Of a stretch of 64,000 bases of DNA, positions 1 through 11,332 are shown one piece after another. The notes below the pieces were generated by a model. The model saw only the letters and a program-made list of their open reading frames with translations. It did no database searches and was not told the origin of the DNA. A program made the translations under genes and the position numbers. The DNA comes from Rhynchospora pubera. Its lineage: Eukaryota; Streptophyta; Magnoliopsida; Poales; Cyperaceae. The stretch spans positions 312,544,513 to 312,608,512 of the forward strand of contig CM051459.1 in NCBI GenBank assembly GCA_028095005.1, in the 5' to 3' direction. Each line of letters opens with the position of its first letter. Positions within the stretch are counted from its first letter, which is position 1.

Positions 1-149
1 GCCAATTGCCCCAAACTGGTTTAGTCCTCTCCCTCGACTGTTTCAATCCACTCTTCTTCTTTGTCTCTTCCCCTAAAACCTTCTCCTTCCTCCTCCTTCA
101 CCTCCTTTCTTCCTCCCCTCCTTCCAACTCCGACTCCTCTTCTCAAAAT

Positions 150-1979
150 GCCAAACCAATCCCGTCTCTTTCAACTCCATGAAACCCCAAACTCTTGCGC
201 TCTCGAGGCAGAACTAGCAAGATGCTTTGTTCTCATTACACATGACGCCATTTCTGACACGACGTTCCGATTGGCTTTGGCTGGAGCGTGAGTCTAATAC
301 GATCTCATAGATACCTCATTGAAATGTCTCCAGCCCAACGCCTTGCTCTGGTACAACAAGGTTTTTGGGAAATAGAAGATAGAAGGTACTCAGTGATCCC
401 TTGGCTTCCAGAGGTTGATCCTAGGGCTCCAACGATCAAAGTCTGGATCCGCATTACTCAAGTTCCTTTCGGTTGGAGAGACAAGGCTGGTCTAGAAGCG
501 ATAATCCAGTTTGGGCACATTTCTGATGTAGATGACATCATCATCCGCCGAAGAGACTTGAGGTGGTCCAGAGTAGAGATTGAAGTTGGAGAACGAGCAC
601 TCATACCTCATTATCTCTTCTTTGAAATAGTTCGAGATTCTGGTAAAAAGGAACTAGTTAAAATTTACTACATTGTAGAAGACAGTTCCAGTACCTCTGA
701 GTTTGAGAACTCAGTTCGTCGTCTCCCAAATCTCAATTGGGAGATTAGCAGCTCCAGTGATGTTACTGAGAGATTGCTCCTTGAAAAAGGAGCCAAGCTG
801 AAGCTTAAATAGGGTTTAAACAATGGCAATAACAAGAGAAAAAGGAAAAGACCTGCTAAGAAAAAGAAAGCTACCAAAATTCCTAATCCCTCCTCTGACA
901 GAAAGGCACCTAACCCAAGTCCTGCCAAAACTAGAACCCCCTCCCGCTCTTCAGGTGTTGTGATCAATGAAAATCACCAAATTCATACTAGCACCAGGAC
1001 CCCTTCTTCTGGGAAAGGAAAAGCCAAACAAGTGGATTCTGAAAAAGAAGAGCTCAAGGCCAGAAATAAGGCTTTAGCAGCTCAGCTGAAACGTCTCAAA
1101 GAGCTTCATGCTAAAGGATTAGAAGTAGGTCAAGCCAGTGGGACCTCACCACCGGCGCCAACTGTCAGCCCCACATAGAAGGCTCCTCAGCAGGTTCCTC
1201 AGCATACTTCACCAAGTTTAAACTACCCCAAGTGGCTCACTAACCCCAGGCATCCTTATCCTTTTCTAGATTCTCCAAGCCTGAACACCCGAGCAAAAAC
1301 CAAGGCCAAGGCAGTGGAGAATACCAAGGTGGTGGTAGAAGAAGAAGTCAAACCTTCTATCACTTCTCCTTCAGGTCACATTTTTTCTCCTCTCCTTACT
1401 ATCTCTAATTCTTTTGCTTGCTTGAGTTTAGAGGACTCAGAGGTTGATGATGTTATCCCTCTGATTGATGTGGATGGAACTCTCTTTAATTTAGATAATT
1501 TAGATAGTGGTAAAAAGAATACAGACTCTAATTTGACTTTTAATAACACTTTTACACCTGAAGAGTATGGTTCCCCCCTTAGGGGTGACTCTGAGTTGCT
1601 ATCTCTCCCAAGTAGGATTGAGAATGCCTCGGATGATGCTCCTTTAGAGGAAAACCATTCTTTAATGATCCCTCTTCAAGATTCTCCTCCTTCCCCTAAT
1701 CCTGACCTTTCTAATCTCTCCCCCTCTTCCCCTTCTGCTGATGCTTATGATGTTTCTTCAAACTTTATTCCTTACAGTCAGCTTTCTGACGCCCAAATTT
1801 GTAACCTCTTTGAGGAGATCAACATCTCCTTGGGGGTCAATGAGGATGATAGGATGGAGTTTATAAGAAATCTAAGAAGCAGTGAGCTTAACAGAGTTAT
1901 AAGTGTGCTTGAAAATATATCAGCCACTCTGAAAAACTCTGTTAGCTCTAAGGGTTTAACACAATCTATTTTAGGATAA
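150..1979 (+). pseudogene. LINE ORF1 (DUF4283-like RNA-binding protein), broken
   Basis: ORF1 protein of the LINE, expected to coat the element RNA. It begins at the ATG at 150 in one frame and moves near 288 to a second frame, which then runs to 1979 with in-frame TAG stops at 810-812 and 1176-1178. Domains in order: a DUF4283-like fold (about 240-690) with DPRA...W.RI...PFGW; a Lys/Arg-rich patch (about 825-870, KRKRPAKKKK); a heptad-like coiled-coil segment (about 1040-1125, EELKARNKALAAQLKRLKEL); and an acidic Ser/Pro-rich tail. I see no CCHC zinc knuckle. The DUF4283 call rests on motif resemblance. The same domain order recurs in the gene at 58029-59536. Confidence 0.75.
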
Positions 1980-4900
1980 TGAACTGGAATGCCAGGGGTC
2001 TAAACTCTCCTGAGAAGAGAAGATTCCTTTAAGAACTCATCTTAAAAGAAAAAATTGACATTATCCTCATTCAGAAAACTAAAGTTTCCAACTTCTCTAG
2101 AAGAATTCTTGAAACTATGGACCCCAACAAAACTTGGAACTTTATCCCCTCCACTGGTAGATCAGGAGGTTTGTTGGTTGGATTAGATAGTAACAAGTTT
2201 TTAATTAACTCCTGGAACATTGATACTTTCTCTATCTCTGTTCACTTCAAGATTGCTTTAGACAACACTCCCATCTTTCTAACCACAGTTTATGGTTCTG
2301 TTATTTCCTCCCTCAAACAGGACTTTTGGAATGAACTTTCTAATCTTGGCTCTCTCTCTCACCCTAATTGGATTGTTAGTGGAGACTTCAACATTATCAG
2401 AACTTATACTGAGAAATGTGGTGTCTCCTTTGACTTTCCTAATATGAGGAGGTTCAATTCCTTTATAAACAACCACCATCTATTAGACTTCAAGTGCCCC
2501 AACAGAAAGTTTACTTGGGCAAGAGGAGGTTCCTCTAAACAAAAAGCATGTCTGGACAGATTTCTAGTCTCTCCAAACCTGGCCCAAATTTTTAATAACA
2601 TTCTCTCTACGGCTCTTCCTAGAATTTTCTCTGATCACAACCCCCTGATTTTAGACTCAGGCTTTATTTTCCCTAAAAAAAATCATATTTTTAGGTTTGA
2701 AAATAGCTGGCTCAATCAAGAGGGAATCGATAATCTTGTCGAAAATTGGTGGTCAGAAATGAACCTAACAAACAACTCCTGCCTCTCCTGGACCCAGAAG
2801 ATGGCCCACATGAGGAAAAAGTTTAGAGGTTGGAGTTCAAATCTTAATGCTCACACAAGAGAAAAAAAACAGTCCATAATTTCCAACATCAAAGACTTTG
2901 AGGATACCCTTGAGGTTAGAGATCTTGAAGATTGGGAATTGGTGGAACTGTATCTCTCAAAAAAGCAGCTTTTTGATATCTACAAAGATGAAGAAGTTAA
3001 GTGGAAGCAAAGAGCCAAAATTAAATGGCTTAATGCTGGTGATTCTAACACCTCTTTCTTCCACAAAATAGCTTCCTTTAAAAGGAATAAGAAACTTATC
3101 ACCTCCCTCAATATCAACGGAACTGACATCAGAGACCCCACTTTAATTGAAGATCATATCATTGACTTCTATAAAAACCTCTTTGGTCAGAAAGGAACTG
3201 CCATGGGCTCCTTTGATCATAATTGTTGGGAGGAAAATGAAAAGCTTTCCTTGGAAGATAACTCATTCCTAACTGCCCCCTTCTCTGAAAGTGAAATTAA
3301 GGATGCAGTTTTCCAAATGAAAGCTGAGAAAGCCCCTGGTCCAGATGGACTCTCAATGGGCTTTTACCACCATTTTTGGCCCATCATTAAATCAGATCTG
3401 CTAATTCTGTTTAACGACTTCTTTAATAACAAACTAAATGTCCACCTCCTTAATAGAGCACTAGTTTGTCTCATTCCCAAAGTGGAAGGAGCCAACAAAG
3501 TCTCCCAATTCAGACCAATTAGTCTCCTAAACTGTAGTTATAAAATCATCACAAAGGTGTTAGCCAACATACTAGCTCCAATCTTAGAGAAAATTATAAG
3601 TCCAAACCAAAGTGCTTTCCTTAGAGGTAGAAACATACTTGATAGTATTGTCACTGCCCATGAAATCCTACACTCAGTCAAAACCAAAAAGGAGTCAGGC
3701 TTTCTCCTCAAGATTGACTTTGAAAAAGCCTTTGATATGGTAAGCTGGGATTACCTCCTCCATTGCTTGAAGCTAAGGGGATTCAACAACACTTGGATCA
3801 CTTGGATTTCAAAATTGTTAGATGGAGGTCGATCCTCAATACTTGTCAATGGCTTTAGTGGAAACTATTTTAGATGCAAAAGAGGAGTAAGACAAGGGGA
3901 ACCCCTTTCTCCTTACTTATTTTTAATTGCTGCTGATGGCCTTTCTAAGCTTCTAAACATTTGTCTCATTAAAGGTCATATTAGAGGCTTGGGACCCAGA
4001 TTCTTCAATAATCAACAAATCTCCCACCTCCAGTATGCGGATGATACCATCCTATTTCTCCCTGCTGATGCAGAAACTGTTGATAAAACCCACTGGGTCC
4101 TCAAAGTTTTTGAAAACATCTCAGGTCTAAAAGTTAACTTTGCTAAAACAGAGTTAGTACAAATTAATGTCTCAGACTTTCTCACCCAAACCTGTGCTAA
4201 TATTCTCAACTGCAAAATCAGCTCCCTTCCTTTGACTTATTTAGGAATGTCTCTCCACTGGAGAGCCCCTTCCAAATCCTGCTGGAACAAAATCATCCAA
4301 AAAATCCAAACTAAACTCTCTTCCTGGAAAGGTAAATTCCTTTCTTTAGGAGGTAGACTAACCCTCATTAACTCAGTTCTTTCAGCCATACCACTCTACT
4401 ACTTGTCAATGTTCAGAACCCCTTCCTGGGTCATTAAGAACATAGACAAGATAAGAAGGAAGTTCTTATGGTCAGGAACTGATCTCAATGGAACTAATAA
4501 GTACTGCCTAGCTAACTGGCACACCTTATGCATGAAGAAAAATTTTGGTGGATGGGGAATCCTTAATTTACAGGAAATGAACTTGGCCCTTTTATGGAAA
4601 TGGTCCTGGAACTTCCTCCACAATAATACAAAAATCTGGAAAGACTTAATCCACTTTAAATATGGTATTAAGGATAAGACTTCTCTGTCCCCCTTCTGGA
4701 ACTCTATCCACTCCCTGCTTTCCCTTATTAGAATGGGTAATAACAGAATCGTAGGAAATGGTAATTCCATCAACTTCTGGCTTGATAACTGGTGGGACAA
4801 TCAACCTCTTTATAAAAGGTTCCCCCTCCTTTTTGCAAAAACAAATAAACATGACAAATCACTGGCTCAATGTTGGTGCAATAAAACCCTTAAGCTTAAT

Positions 4901-5682
4901 TTAAGGAGAGGTGCTCCTGCTGCTCTTAGAAAGAAAAAAATAGAACTCCTTGGTATCCTTCAACAGATAACCTTCTCTAAAGAGAAGGATAGTTGTGTTT
5001 GGATGTGGGACCCTTCTGGAATTTTTACGGTGAAATCCTTATATGAAATCCTTATAGAGGAATCAAAGAACAAAGATATAAAGATCTATGGAAGTTACAC
5101 ATTCCTCCAAAAGTCAAACTGTTTGTCTGGCTAACCTTAAATAACAAAATCCTCACTAAAGATAACCTCCTCTCTAAAGGTTGGAATGGTTCACAAAATT
5201 ATGTTTTTTGTGACCTTCCAGAAACAGTCACTCATCTATTCACTAACTGTTCCTTTAGTATGGAATTTTGGCAAATTTTAAATTGTTATAACTCTTTTAA
5301 TTGGAATGTTAATACCACAAATGTCAGCTCCATTTGGACCTATAGCTGTAATTTACCTCCAACTACCAAGTCCCACTTCCAGAGTGTCTTCGCAGCATTT
5401 CTCTGGAAGATTTGGTTGACACGAAATAATAGATGCTTTGGTACCTTTACTACTGCACACAAACATAACACTTATAGAAACATCCTCAGTTTGGCCTTAT
5501 TCTGGACAGGGAAGAACACTGGTTGTGAAAGCTTTTTCAGATGCAACCTGCCCCAGCCCAGCTTTGGAAACTTGGAAGACGATAGCAGTGTGGAAATCTT
5601 GCCAGACACAAGGATGCCTATCATTCATGATATAGATGACGGTGAAGAAGACTCAGACACCGTTCTTATAGATAGTGATTGA
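1979..5682 (+). pseudogene. LINE ORF2 (endonuclease-reverse transcriptase), broken
   Basis: ORF2 polyprotein, which nicks target DNA and primes reverse transcription. The start is the ATG at 1979, giving MNWNARGLNSPEKRR, the usual N-terminus of plant L1 endonucleases. It overlaps the ORF1 stop by one base (TAATG). An in-frame TAA at 2030-2032 is followed by a long open stretch, 2117-5134. Endonuclease motifs: SGDFNIIR and SDHNPLIL. RT motifs: FRPISLLNCSYKI, KIDFEKAFD, RGVRQGEPLSPYLF and YADD near 4035. A frameshift near 5083 moves the C-terminal part into another frame that runs to 5682 (KLFVWLTLNNKILTKDNLLS..., then ..FLWKIWLTRNNR). At about 1,234 codons it is full length, so decay is only by small lesions. 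Confidence 0.9.
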
Positions 5683-7188
5683 GCCCTTTTGGCGTTGCTA
5701 GGATAGAGGCTTGTTCTAAGGTTGTATAATTGTTAGTTTGTATGAAAAATTTCAGTACTAAGGTTTACTGATATACAATTCTCGAATTGGCAAGATTTGT
5801 CATTTATCTAAACAAGATTGATAATTTATTATCCTTTTTGTGCAGATATTGTGTACCGGGCACCAGCTGTATCCTATGTATCACCGTCCGTTGAAAACAT
5901 GTTGTATTTCCAGGTGTGTATTGGGTTTTCATGTTGTATTTTCAATTGTATTTGCAATGTTAGCTATGATTAATACTTTTGTGCCAAAAGATAGGTATGA
6001 TTTCTAATTTTTACATCATTTGTGTTTTCTGGTATGGTGTAATTTTGTTCTTGGGTAAAAAGTACTTATTTGGATTCATAATTTTAGGATGAATTGATAA
6101 CTAAAAAAAAATATTGGGATTCAATTCCATATTAATTTAGTTTCATGCTGTCTTATAGGATAAAACTTATTAGCCCAATTCACAGCAGTAATATTCGTAC
6201 TGAGAAAAGAGTGATATGCTGCCTAATGCCAAAATTACTGTTGTGTATGATTTAGAAACCGATGAAAGTGCTGACTCTGATGTTGACGTGAATAACTGAT
6301 CTGTGTTTTAGTTTTTGTTATGATGGAGGCATATTCCACCAGGTGATTTTGTTTATTTTTAATAACAGAATTTGCGATATGTTAAGCTAGCATTTTTCTA
6401 AGATAGAGGCATGTTCTATCTGCTTATTTTTTTACATGCTTCAAAACACATTTTATGGTCCGTTATGGATATCTTTAGTACTAAATAATACCTTTTTTAC
6501 AATTATATACAAAATTGGTACTACAGTTAATTACAGAGACAAAATTTCGTTAATACCTTATTTTATGTATAGCTGTTATACAGTCATAATTATAAATCTA
6601 TTCGGAAGTTTTATATCAATCTTCGTTTATTAATATATTTTTGCATGCATTATTAGTCGTATTTCACTAAAATAGTGAAGATTACTAAATTGTTTTTATC
6701 TTTATTGTCATAAAAAAATTAAGATTTGTTATCTAATAAAAACAAAAATAAAAAATACATCGCAGATATATGAAAAACGATGTATATAGTATTGATTATT
6801 ATTCACAAATTCATCCATAATCCATAGCCAAACATTTATGACCAGTTAAATGACTCTTGTTTTTCTGTTTTGAACCTGGTTTATCAGGTCTGTATTGACG
6901 TTTTTTTTTGTTTAATATTGGGCTCCAATTTTGGATGCTTTAGTTCAAAAAAAATAATTATGATTAATAAAATAGAAAAAGACACATTTCCCGAGTTAGC
7001 AGGGAAGTCCAGTCACTTATCGCTGTCGGCCATGAGCCGCTCCTTTGATTTTCTGTGGCATTGAATCTGCAATCCTTTCGTATCGGGAGGCAGCCTTACA
7101 ACGCATATTTGATCCCGATGTGGGGTCTATAGAGTTGGTTTGACTTACGGTATAGCCTATAGGCTATAGTGGATCTGATCTATACTAT
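5683..7188. other. AT-rich intergenic DNA downstream of the LINE
   Basis: No gene is supported here. A short acidic reading near 6225-6298 ends in ETDESADSDVDVNN and loosely resembles the acidic end of the LINE ORF2. The phrase ATAGAGGC-TGTTCT recurs near 5705 and 6402. This could be old LINE 3' sequence, but the evidence is thin. Confidence 0.4.
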
Positions 7189-7349
7189 GGGTGCGTTTGG
7201 ATCGTTGGAAGAAAAAAGAAGAAGAAAAAGAAAGAAAAAGAAAAAAAAATTATAAACAATTCAAACTCTTCACAAATTTACACACTTCCCAATATTTCTT
7301 CCCACTTCTTCCCTTCTTTCATTCTTCTCACACCTATCCAAACGGAACC
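7189..7349. mobile_element. Tourist-like MITE, copy 1
   Basis: 161-bp foldback element. Ends are GGGTGCGTTTGGAT and ATCCAAACGGAACC, with a purine-rich left arm (GAAGAA runs) pairing a pyrimidine-rich right arm (CTTCTTCCC). It is flanked by TAT on both sides (7186-7188 and 7350-7352). No coding capacity. It is one of five related copies in the window. Confidence 0.75.
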
Positions 7350-7539
7350 TATAGTTTTTATTAAAAAATATATATATATATTTTTTAATTTTATGAATAT
7401 AAAATTATTTTTATTAAAAAACTCTGCTTATGGAACAGAGGATTTTTTTTATTTGTTTCTAGGAAGTCTCCTTGTTCTTTATCGTACTTCAATTTGCTTT
7501 TGACCAGAGACACACAAAATATCATACCGTCTTCTTAAT

Positions 7540-7728
7540 GGTTCCGTTTGGATGGCTTATTTCTGGAATAAGGAATAAGGAATAACCATTTTTTACCAAT
7601 AAATTTATTTCTAACCATCCAAACTCTTCACAAAAGTTACACACTTCCCAATAAATTTATCCCTTCCCAATAAATTTCTTCCCTTCTTCCTTCTTCCTAC
7701 CTTATTCTCAACGCATCCAAACGGAGCC
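7540..7728. mobile_element. Tourist-like MITE, copy 2
   Basis: 189-bp element with ends GGTTCCGTTTGGAT and ATCCAAACGGAGCC, flanked by AAT (7537-7539 and 7729-7731). The interior has GGAATAAGGAATAA and CCAATAAATTTATT blocks and closely matches the copy at 41468-41663, so these two form a subfamily. Confidence 0.8.
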
Positions 7729-8230
7729 AATAAAAAAGAAAATAGAACGACATGTTCCATGCCATTTACAGTGGCGTTTAAAGGTTTATTAGTGCTAAAT
7801 AAAAAGAAACTTCACCCGCTTTTACCTTTTTCATGCTTAAGCTCACCAGCTCCAGTTCTCTCTTCTCGACACAACCTTCTTATCCTCCGTCCCCAGTCCC
7901 TAATCTTTCCCCTTCTCCCCCTATCCACATTTCATCACTTCTTGCTTCTCCCTCCGCCATGGACAACAATAAAAAATATTCTTGCACCAGTGAACTCGGA
8001 GCTGAGGTTCTAATGGTTATCAGCTCCATCGGCATTGCGACCATCGCAGCTTATAATTTCTATAATTTCATGGTGTCTAATTTCATAGTGACAAAAATGC
8101 AAACATCCTCCTATCTTCGGCGCATGCCCTATTCCTCCCCCTCATGTCCTATCTGTTTTCGCAAGCCAAACAAATTAGAAAGAGCTCAAGTCATTATGGT
8201 TTGGATGGTGCTCATTGAGTTCATTCGAGT

Positions 8231-8519
8231 GTATTAAGCATATTCAAGACACTCAAGACACCGCTAATTAGGATTAGTCTTTATATGATGTATATACTAT
8301 GGACCAGGTCCACATAGATAAATCAATGTAATTAGGTAGCAGATACTATGTATTTAGTCTCTAAGTGTTCAATTTGCTGCCTATATATATGGGTAGACAA
8401 CGCTGTACAAGAAGGAATTTAGTTTTGAAATTATAAATCTAAACATTGTCTTCTCTACTGAATCCTTACCAGTATTTTCTTTTCCTGTAACAAGAACTCA
8501 AGAACATTGAGTTCCTTCA
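8231..8519 (+). repeat. 5' LTR of the RT-less Copia
   Basis: 289 bp, TGTATTAAGC...GTTCCTTCA. It matches 11042-11332 with roughly 16 scattered differences by eye, so insertion is not very recent. GAGTG at 8228-8232 overlaps the first two LTR bases; one TG of an original GTGTGT may have been lost. Confidence 0.9.
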
Positions 8520-9703
8520 TGGCATCAGAGCCAAACACGTTCTTCTCCACACAATCTACCTCCGTTGGGATGGCTCCTCCTCTCTTCAGTGGGACAACGC
8601 CTCCAATCTCTAGCGAAACTGCTGTCTCTAGCTTCACCTTTGCATCTCGACCTTCTCAATCCATTGGTTCTTTTCCGACCATCACCAGTCAATTTGTCGG
8701 CGCTACTCCGACCAGCTCAAACCACTTTCTTGGCTCTTTTCCGGCCAATTTCTCTTCCTTTCTTGGACCTACTATACCCAACAACTCTTACACAGCCAGC
8801 TCCATTCCTAATCTGCTTCCGTCTGCATCATTTCTTCATCATCCGATACCTCCCAATTTCAATCCAACCACTCAAATTACACCTCTCAACATCCCCACTC
8901 CAATCAAGTTGAACCAAGATAATTTCCTAACTTGGCAAGCTCAAATACTACCGCTCATCAATGGCTATAACCTATCCCCCTTCTTGAATTCCCCACCCCC
9001 TAGTCCAACAGTTCGGACTAATTCAGGTCAAGTACAGATGAATCCTGAATATTTACCATGGTCAAGGCAGGACCAACTTCTCTTGGGCTGGTTGAGGTCT
9101 TCTTTAACAGAAAGTATTCAAGCTCAGCTCGTTTCTTGCATGACATCAGCTGATCTTTGGCACCATCTTCACAAATCCTTTTCTTCTACCTCTCGTGCCA
9201 AGCTAATCGACCTGAAGAGACAACTCCAGTTAGCCACTAAAGGCGCTTCCTCTTGCATCGAGTTCATTCAAAAGATCCGTCGAATTTCTGATGAGATTGC
9301 TTTCGTGGGTGCTCCAACATCAGATGACGCTATCACACTGGCAATTCTGAACAGACTTGGTCTTGAATTTAATGCCTTTGTTGCTGCGATTACCGCCACC
9401 AGTCGTCTCGAACCTTTGTCGATTGTCGATCTACAGGGACTGTTACTCAGTCATGAAGCGTTATTACAAGCTCAGCTTATTCCTGCCATGGCTTCTTCGA
9501 CACCTGCTACCTTCTACTCAAACTCCTTCAGACCAAACAATGCGCAGAAGTCAAAACAAAAAACTTTCTTCCCTCTCGGTAACAATCCTCGGCCCAATAC
9601 CAATAACAGGCCGAATTACAATCCAAGACCCAATACCCCAAATCCACCTCGTTTTTCAATCCCACACCAAAATAATTCCCCTCCCCTCTGCTCCAGGAAA
9701 TAG
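8519..9703 (+). pseudogene. Copia gag (first part of gag-pol)
   Basis: Capsid-like gag, starting at the ATG at 8519 that overlaps the LTR end (MASEPNTFFS). The N-terminal third is Ser/Pro/Thr-rich. The retrotransposon gag core lies near 8900-9480 (DNFLTWQAQILPLI, DLWHHLHKSFSSTSRAKLI, LATKGASSCIEFIQKIRRI). The tail is Asn/Pro/Arg-rich. The frame is lost near 9680, and the zinc knuckle that should follow lies in another frame. Confidence 0.8.
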
Positions 9704-9971
9704 TTCAAACAAGGAGTTGTGTCAAATATGCAAGAAACCAGGTCATGGTGCTAAAATTTGTCGGTTTAGGTATGTTGATGATCCGGTACATCAACAACAC
9801 TCGGGTTCATATCAAGCATATGTTGCTCAACCCTCCAATGCCCCACCTCCTACCGAATGGGTTTTAGATTCCGGCGCTTCTCATCATATCACCAACGACT
9901 TCAACAACCTCTCTTCATTTTTTCAATATCAAGGCAATGAACACTTGCAAATTGACGGGCTTGCACATTGA
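9680..9971 (+). pseudogene. Copia zinc knuckle and protease segment, frameshifted
   Basis: Continuation of gag-pol in a different frame from gag. It contains a CCHC knuckle (CQICKKPGHGAKIC, about 9721-9762) and the aspartic protease active-site region WVLDSGASHHIT (about 9858). The frame closes with TGA at 9969-9971, and the protein continues in a third frame from about 9937. So two frameshifts separate gag, protease and integrase. Confidence 0.8.
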
Positions 9972-11049
9972 TCATATAGGTACGGTCTCTCTTGTTATCT
10001 CTAGTACTAAGCTTGCTCTTTATGACACTCTTTATGTTCCAAATTTCTCACGAAACCTTATTAGCCTATCAAAATTTCTCTTGGACAATCCTTTTCTAAT
10101 TTTGTCCTTTGTCCATTCCTCTTGTTTTTTAAAGGACATCCATACCAACAAAACGATTCTTGAGGTTCCTTCCACAAATGGACTTTATCTTCTTCAACCT
10201 CTCATTTCTACTATTTCCTTTCCTCAAGCTCTTCTTGGGGTTCGAGCTTCCGCTTCCATTTGGCATTCTCACCTAGGACATCCCTCTCAAGACATCACTT
10301 CTCAAGTTGTCAAGGAGTTTAATTTGTCTTGTAGTTCTTATACCTTTAATATGTGCCATAATTGTTGTATGGCAAAATCACACAAATTACATTTTTCTTC
10401 TTCTTCTTCTACTTCCTCTTTGTATCCTTTAGAGCTAGTTCACTCCGATGTATGGGGTCCTTCACCCGTTCTTTCTCGTAATGGATATAGATATTATGTT
10501 GTCTTTGTGGATGATTTTTCAAAATTTTTTTGGATATTTTTTATGGCTAATAAGAGTGATGTTGTTTCCATTTTCTCTAACTTCAAGGCACAAGTAGAAA
10601 ATTTACTTGGTACCACAATTAAAACCTTGCGCACCGATGACGGAACCGAATATAAACCAATTGCTACCAAGTTTTCTCAAATTTGTCACCAAACTACTTG
10701 TCCTTACACACCCCAACAAAATGGTGTTGCCGAACGAAAACATCGTCACATTGTTGAATTATCAATTGCTATTATGACTAATGCTTCTTTGTCCAATATT
10801 TATTGGGATGAGATATTTTCTAGTGTTGTTTTTCTTATTAATAGGTTACCATCCGTCAAATCTTCTATACCTTATACCACTCTTTTTCATAAAACACCCG
10901 ATTATACTCGTCTTCGTATCATTGGTTGTTTATGTTTTTCTTTAACTAGACCATATGCCAAAAATAAACTTGAACCTCGTTTTTTGCCTTGTATCTTTCT
11001 CGGCTACTCCCTTTCTCAAAAAGGGTATAGGTTCATTCGAGTGTATTAA
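9937..11049 (+). pseudogene. Copia integrase, truncated before RT
   Basis: Integrase with the zinc-binding HHCC region (WHSHLGHPS ... CHNCCMAKSHK) and the D,D,E core: LVHSDVWG, LRTDDGTEY and PQQNGVAERKHR. It ends with the conserved GCLCFSLTRPYAKNKLEPR and FLGYSLSQKGYR stretch. The next residues (FIRVY, stop) come from 13 bp of duplicated flank plus the LTR start, not from the element. The usual RT domain (YVDD) is missing entirely. Confidence 0.88.
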
Positions 11050-11332
11050 GCATATTCAAAACACTCAAGACACCGCTAATTAGGATTAGTCTTTATACGA
11101 TGTATATATTGTGGACCAGGTCCACATAGATAAATCAATGTAATTAGGAATCAGATACTATGTACTTAGTCTCTAGGTGTTCAATTCGCTGCCTATATAT
11201 ATGGATAGACAACGCTGTACAAGAAGGAATTTAGTTTTTGAGATTATACATCTAAACATTGTCTTCTCTACTGAATCCTTACCAGTATTTTCTTTTCCTG
11301 TAACAAGAACTCAAGAACATTGAGTTCCTTCA
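11042..11332 (+). repeat. 3' LTR of the RT-less Copia
   Basis: 291 bp. Directly upstream, where a polypurine tract is expected, lies GTTCATTCGAG (11031-11041), identical to the host sequence left of the 5' LTR (8220-8230). The LTR ends in ...TTCCTTCA at 11332 and is followed by GAGTG. Confidence 0.9.

Larger units (their letters stand above)
1..5682 (+). mobile_element. L1-type LINE, near full length, both ORFs broken
   Basis: Plant L1-clade non-LTR retrotransposon. Order: pyrimidine-rich 5' leader (about 1-149), ORF1 with a DUF4283-like domain, then ORF2 with an APE-type endonuclease, reverse transcriptase and a C-terminal Cys/His (zf-RVT-like) region. The 5' end may lie before the window. 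No clear poly-A tail or target duplication was found after the ORF2 stop at 5682, so the 3' end is undefined. Several stops and frameshifts in both ORFs make it non-autonomous now. Confident as an element, uncertain at both boundaries. Confidence 0.9.
8231..11332 (+). mobile_element. Copia LTR retrotransposon lacking RT/RNase H
   Basis: LTRs at 8231-8519 and 11042-11332, with a primer-binding site at 8520 (TGGCATCAGAGC, one change from the usual TGGTATCAGAGC). The order gag, zinc knuckle, protease, integrase identifies Copia. The gag phrase IKLNQDNFLTWQAQILPLI suggests an Ale/Retrofit-like lineage (inference). The interior ends just after the integrase C-terminus (FLGYSLSQKGYR) and joins the 3' LTR directly, so RT and RNase H are absent. 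The target duplication GAGTG is at 8228-8232 and 11333-11337. The element is non-autonomous. Confidence 0.92.

Noticed and set aside
8455..8637. 60-codon minus-strand ORF at the LTR-gag junction
   Set aside because: It spans the LTR end and is antisense to gag; no support.
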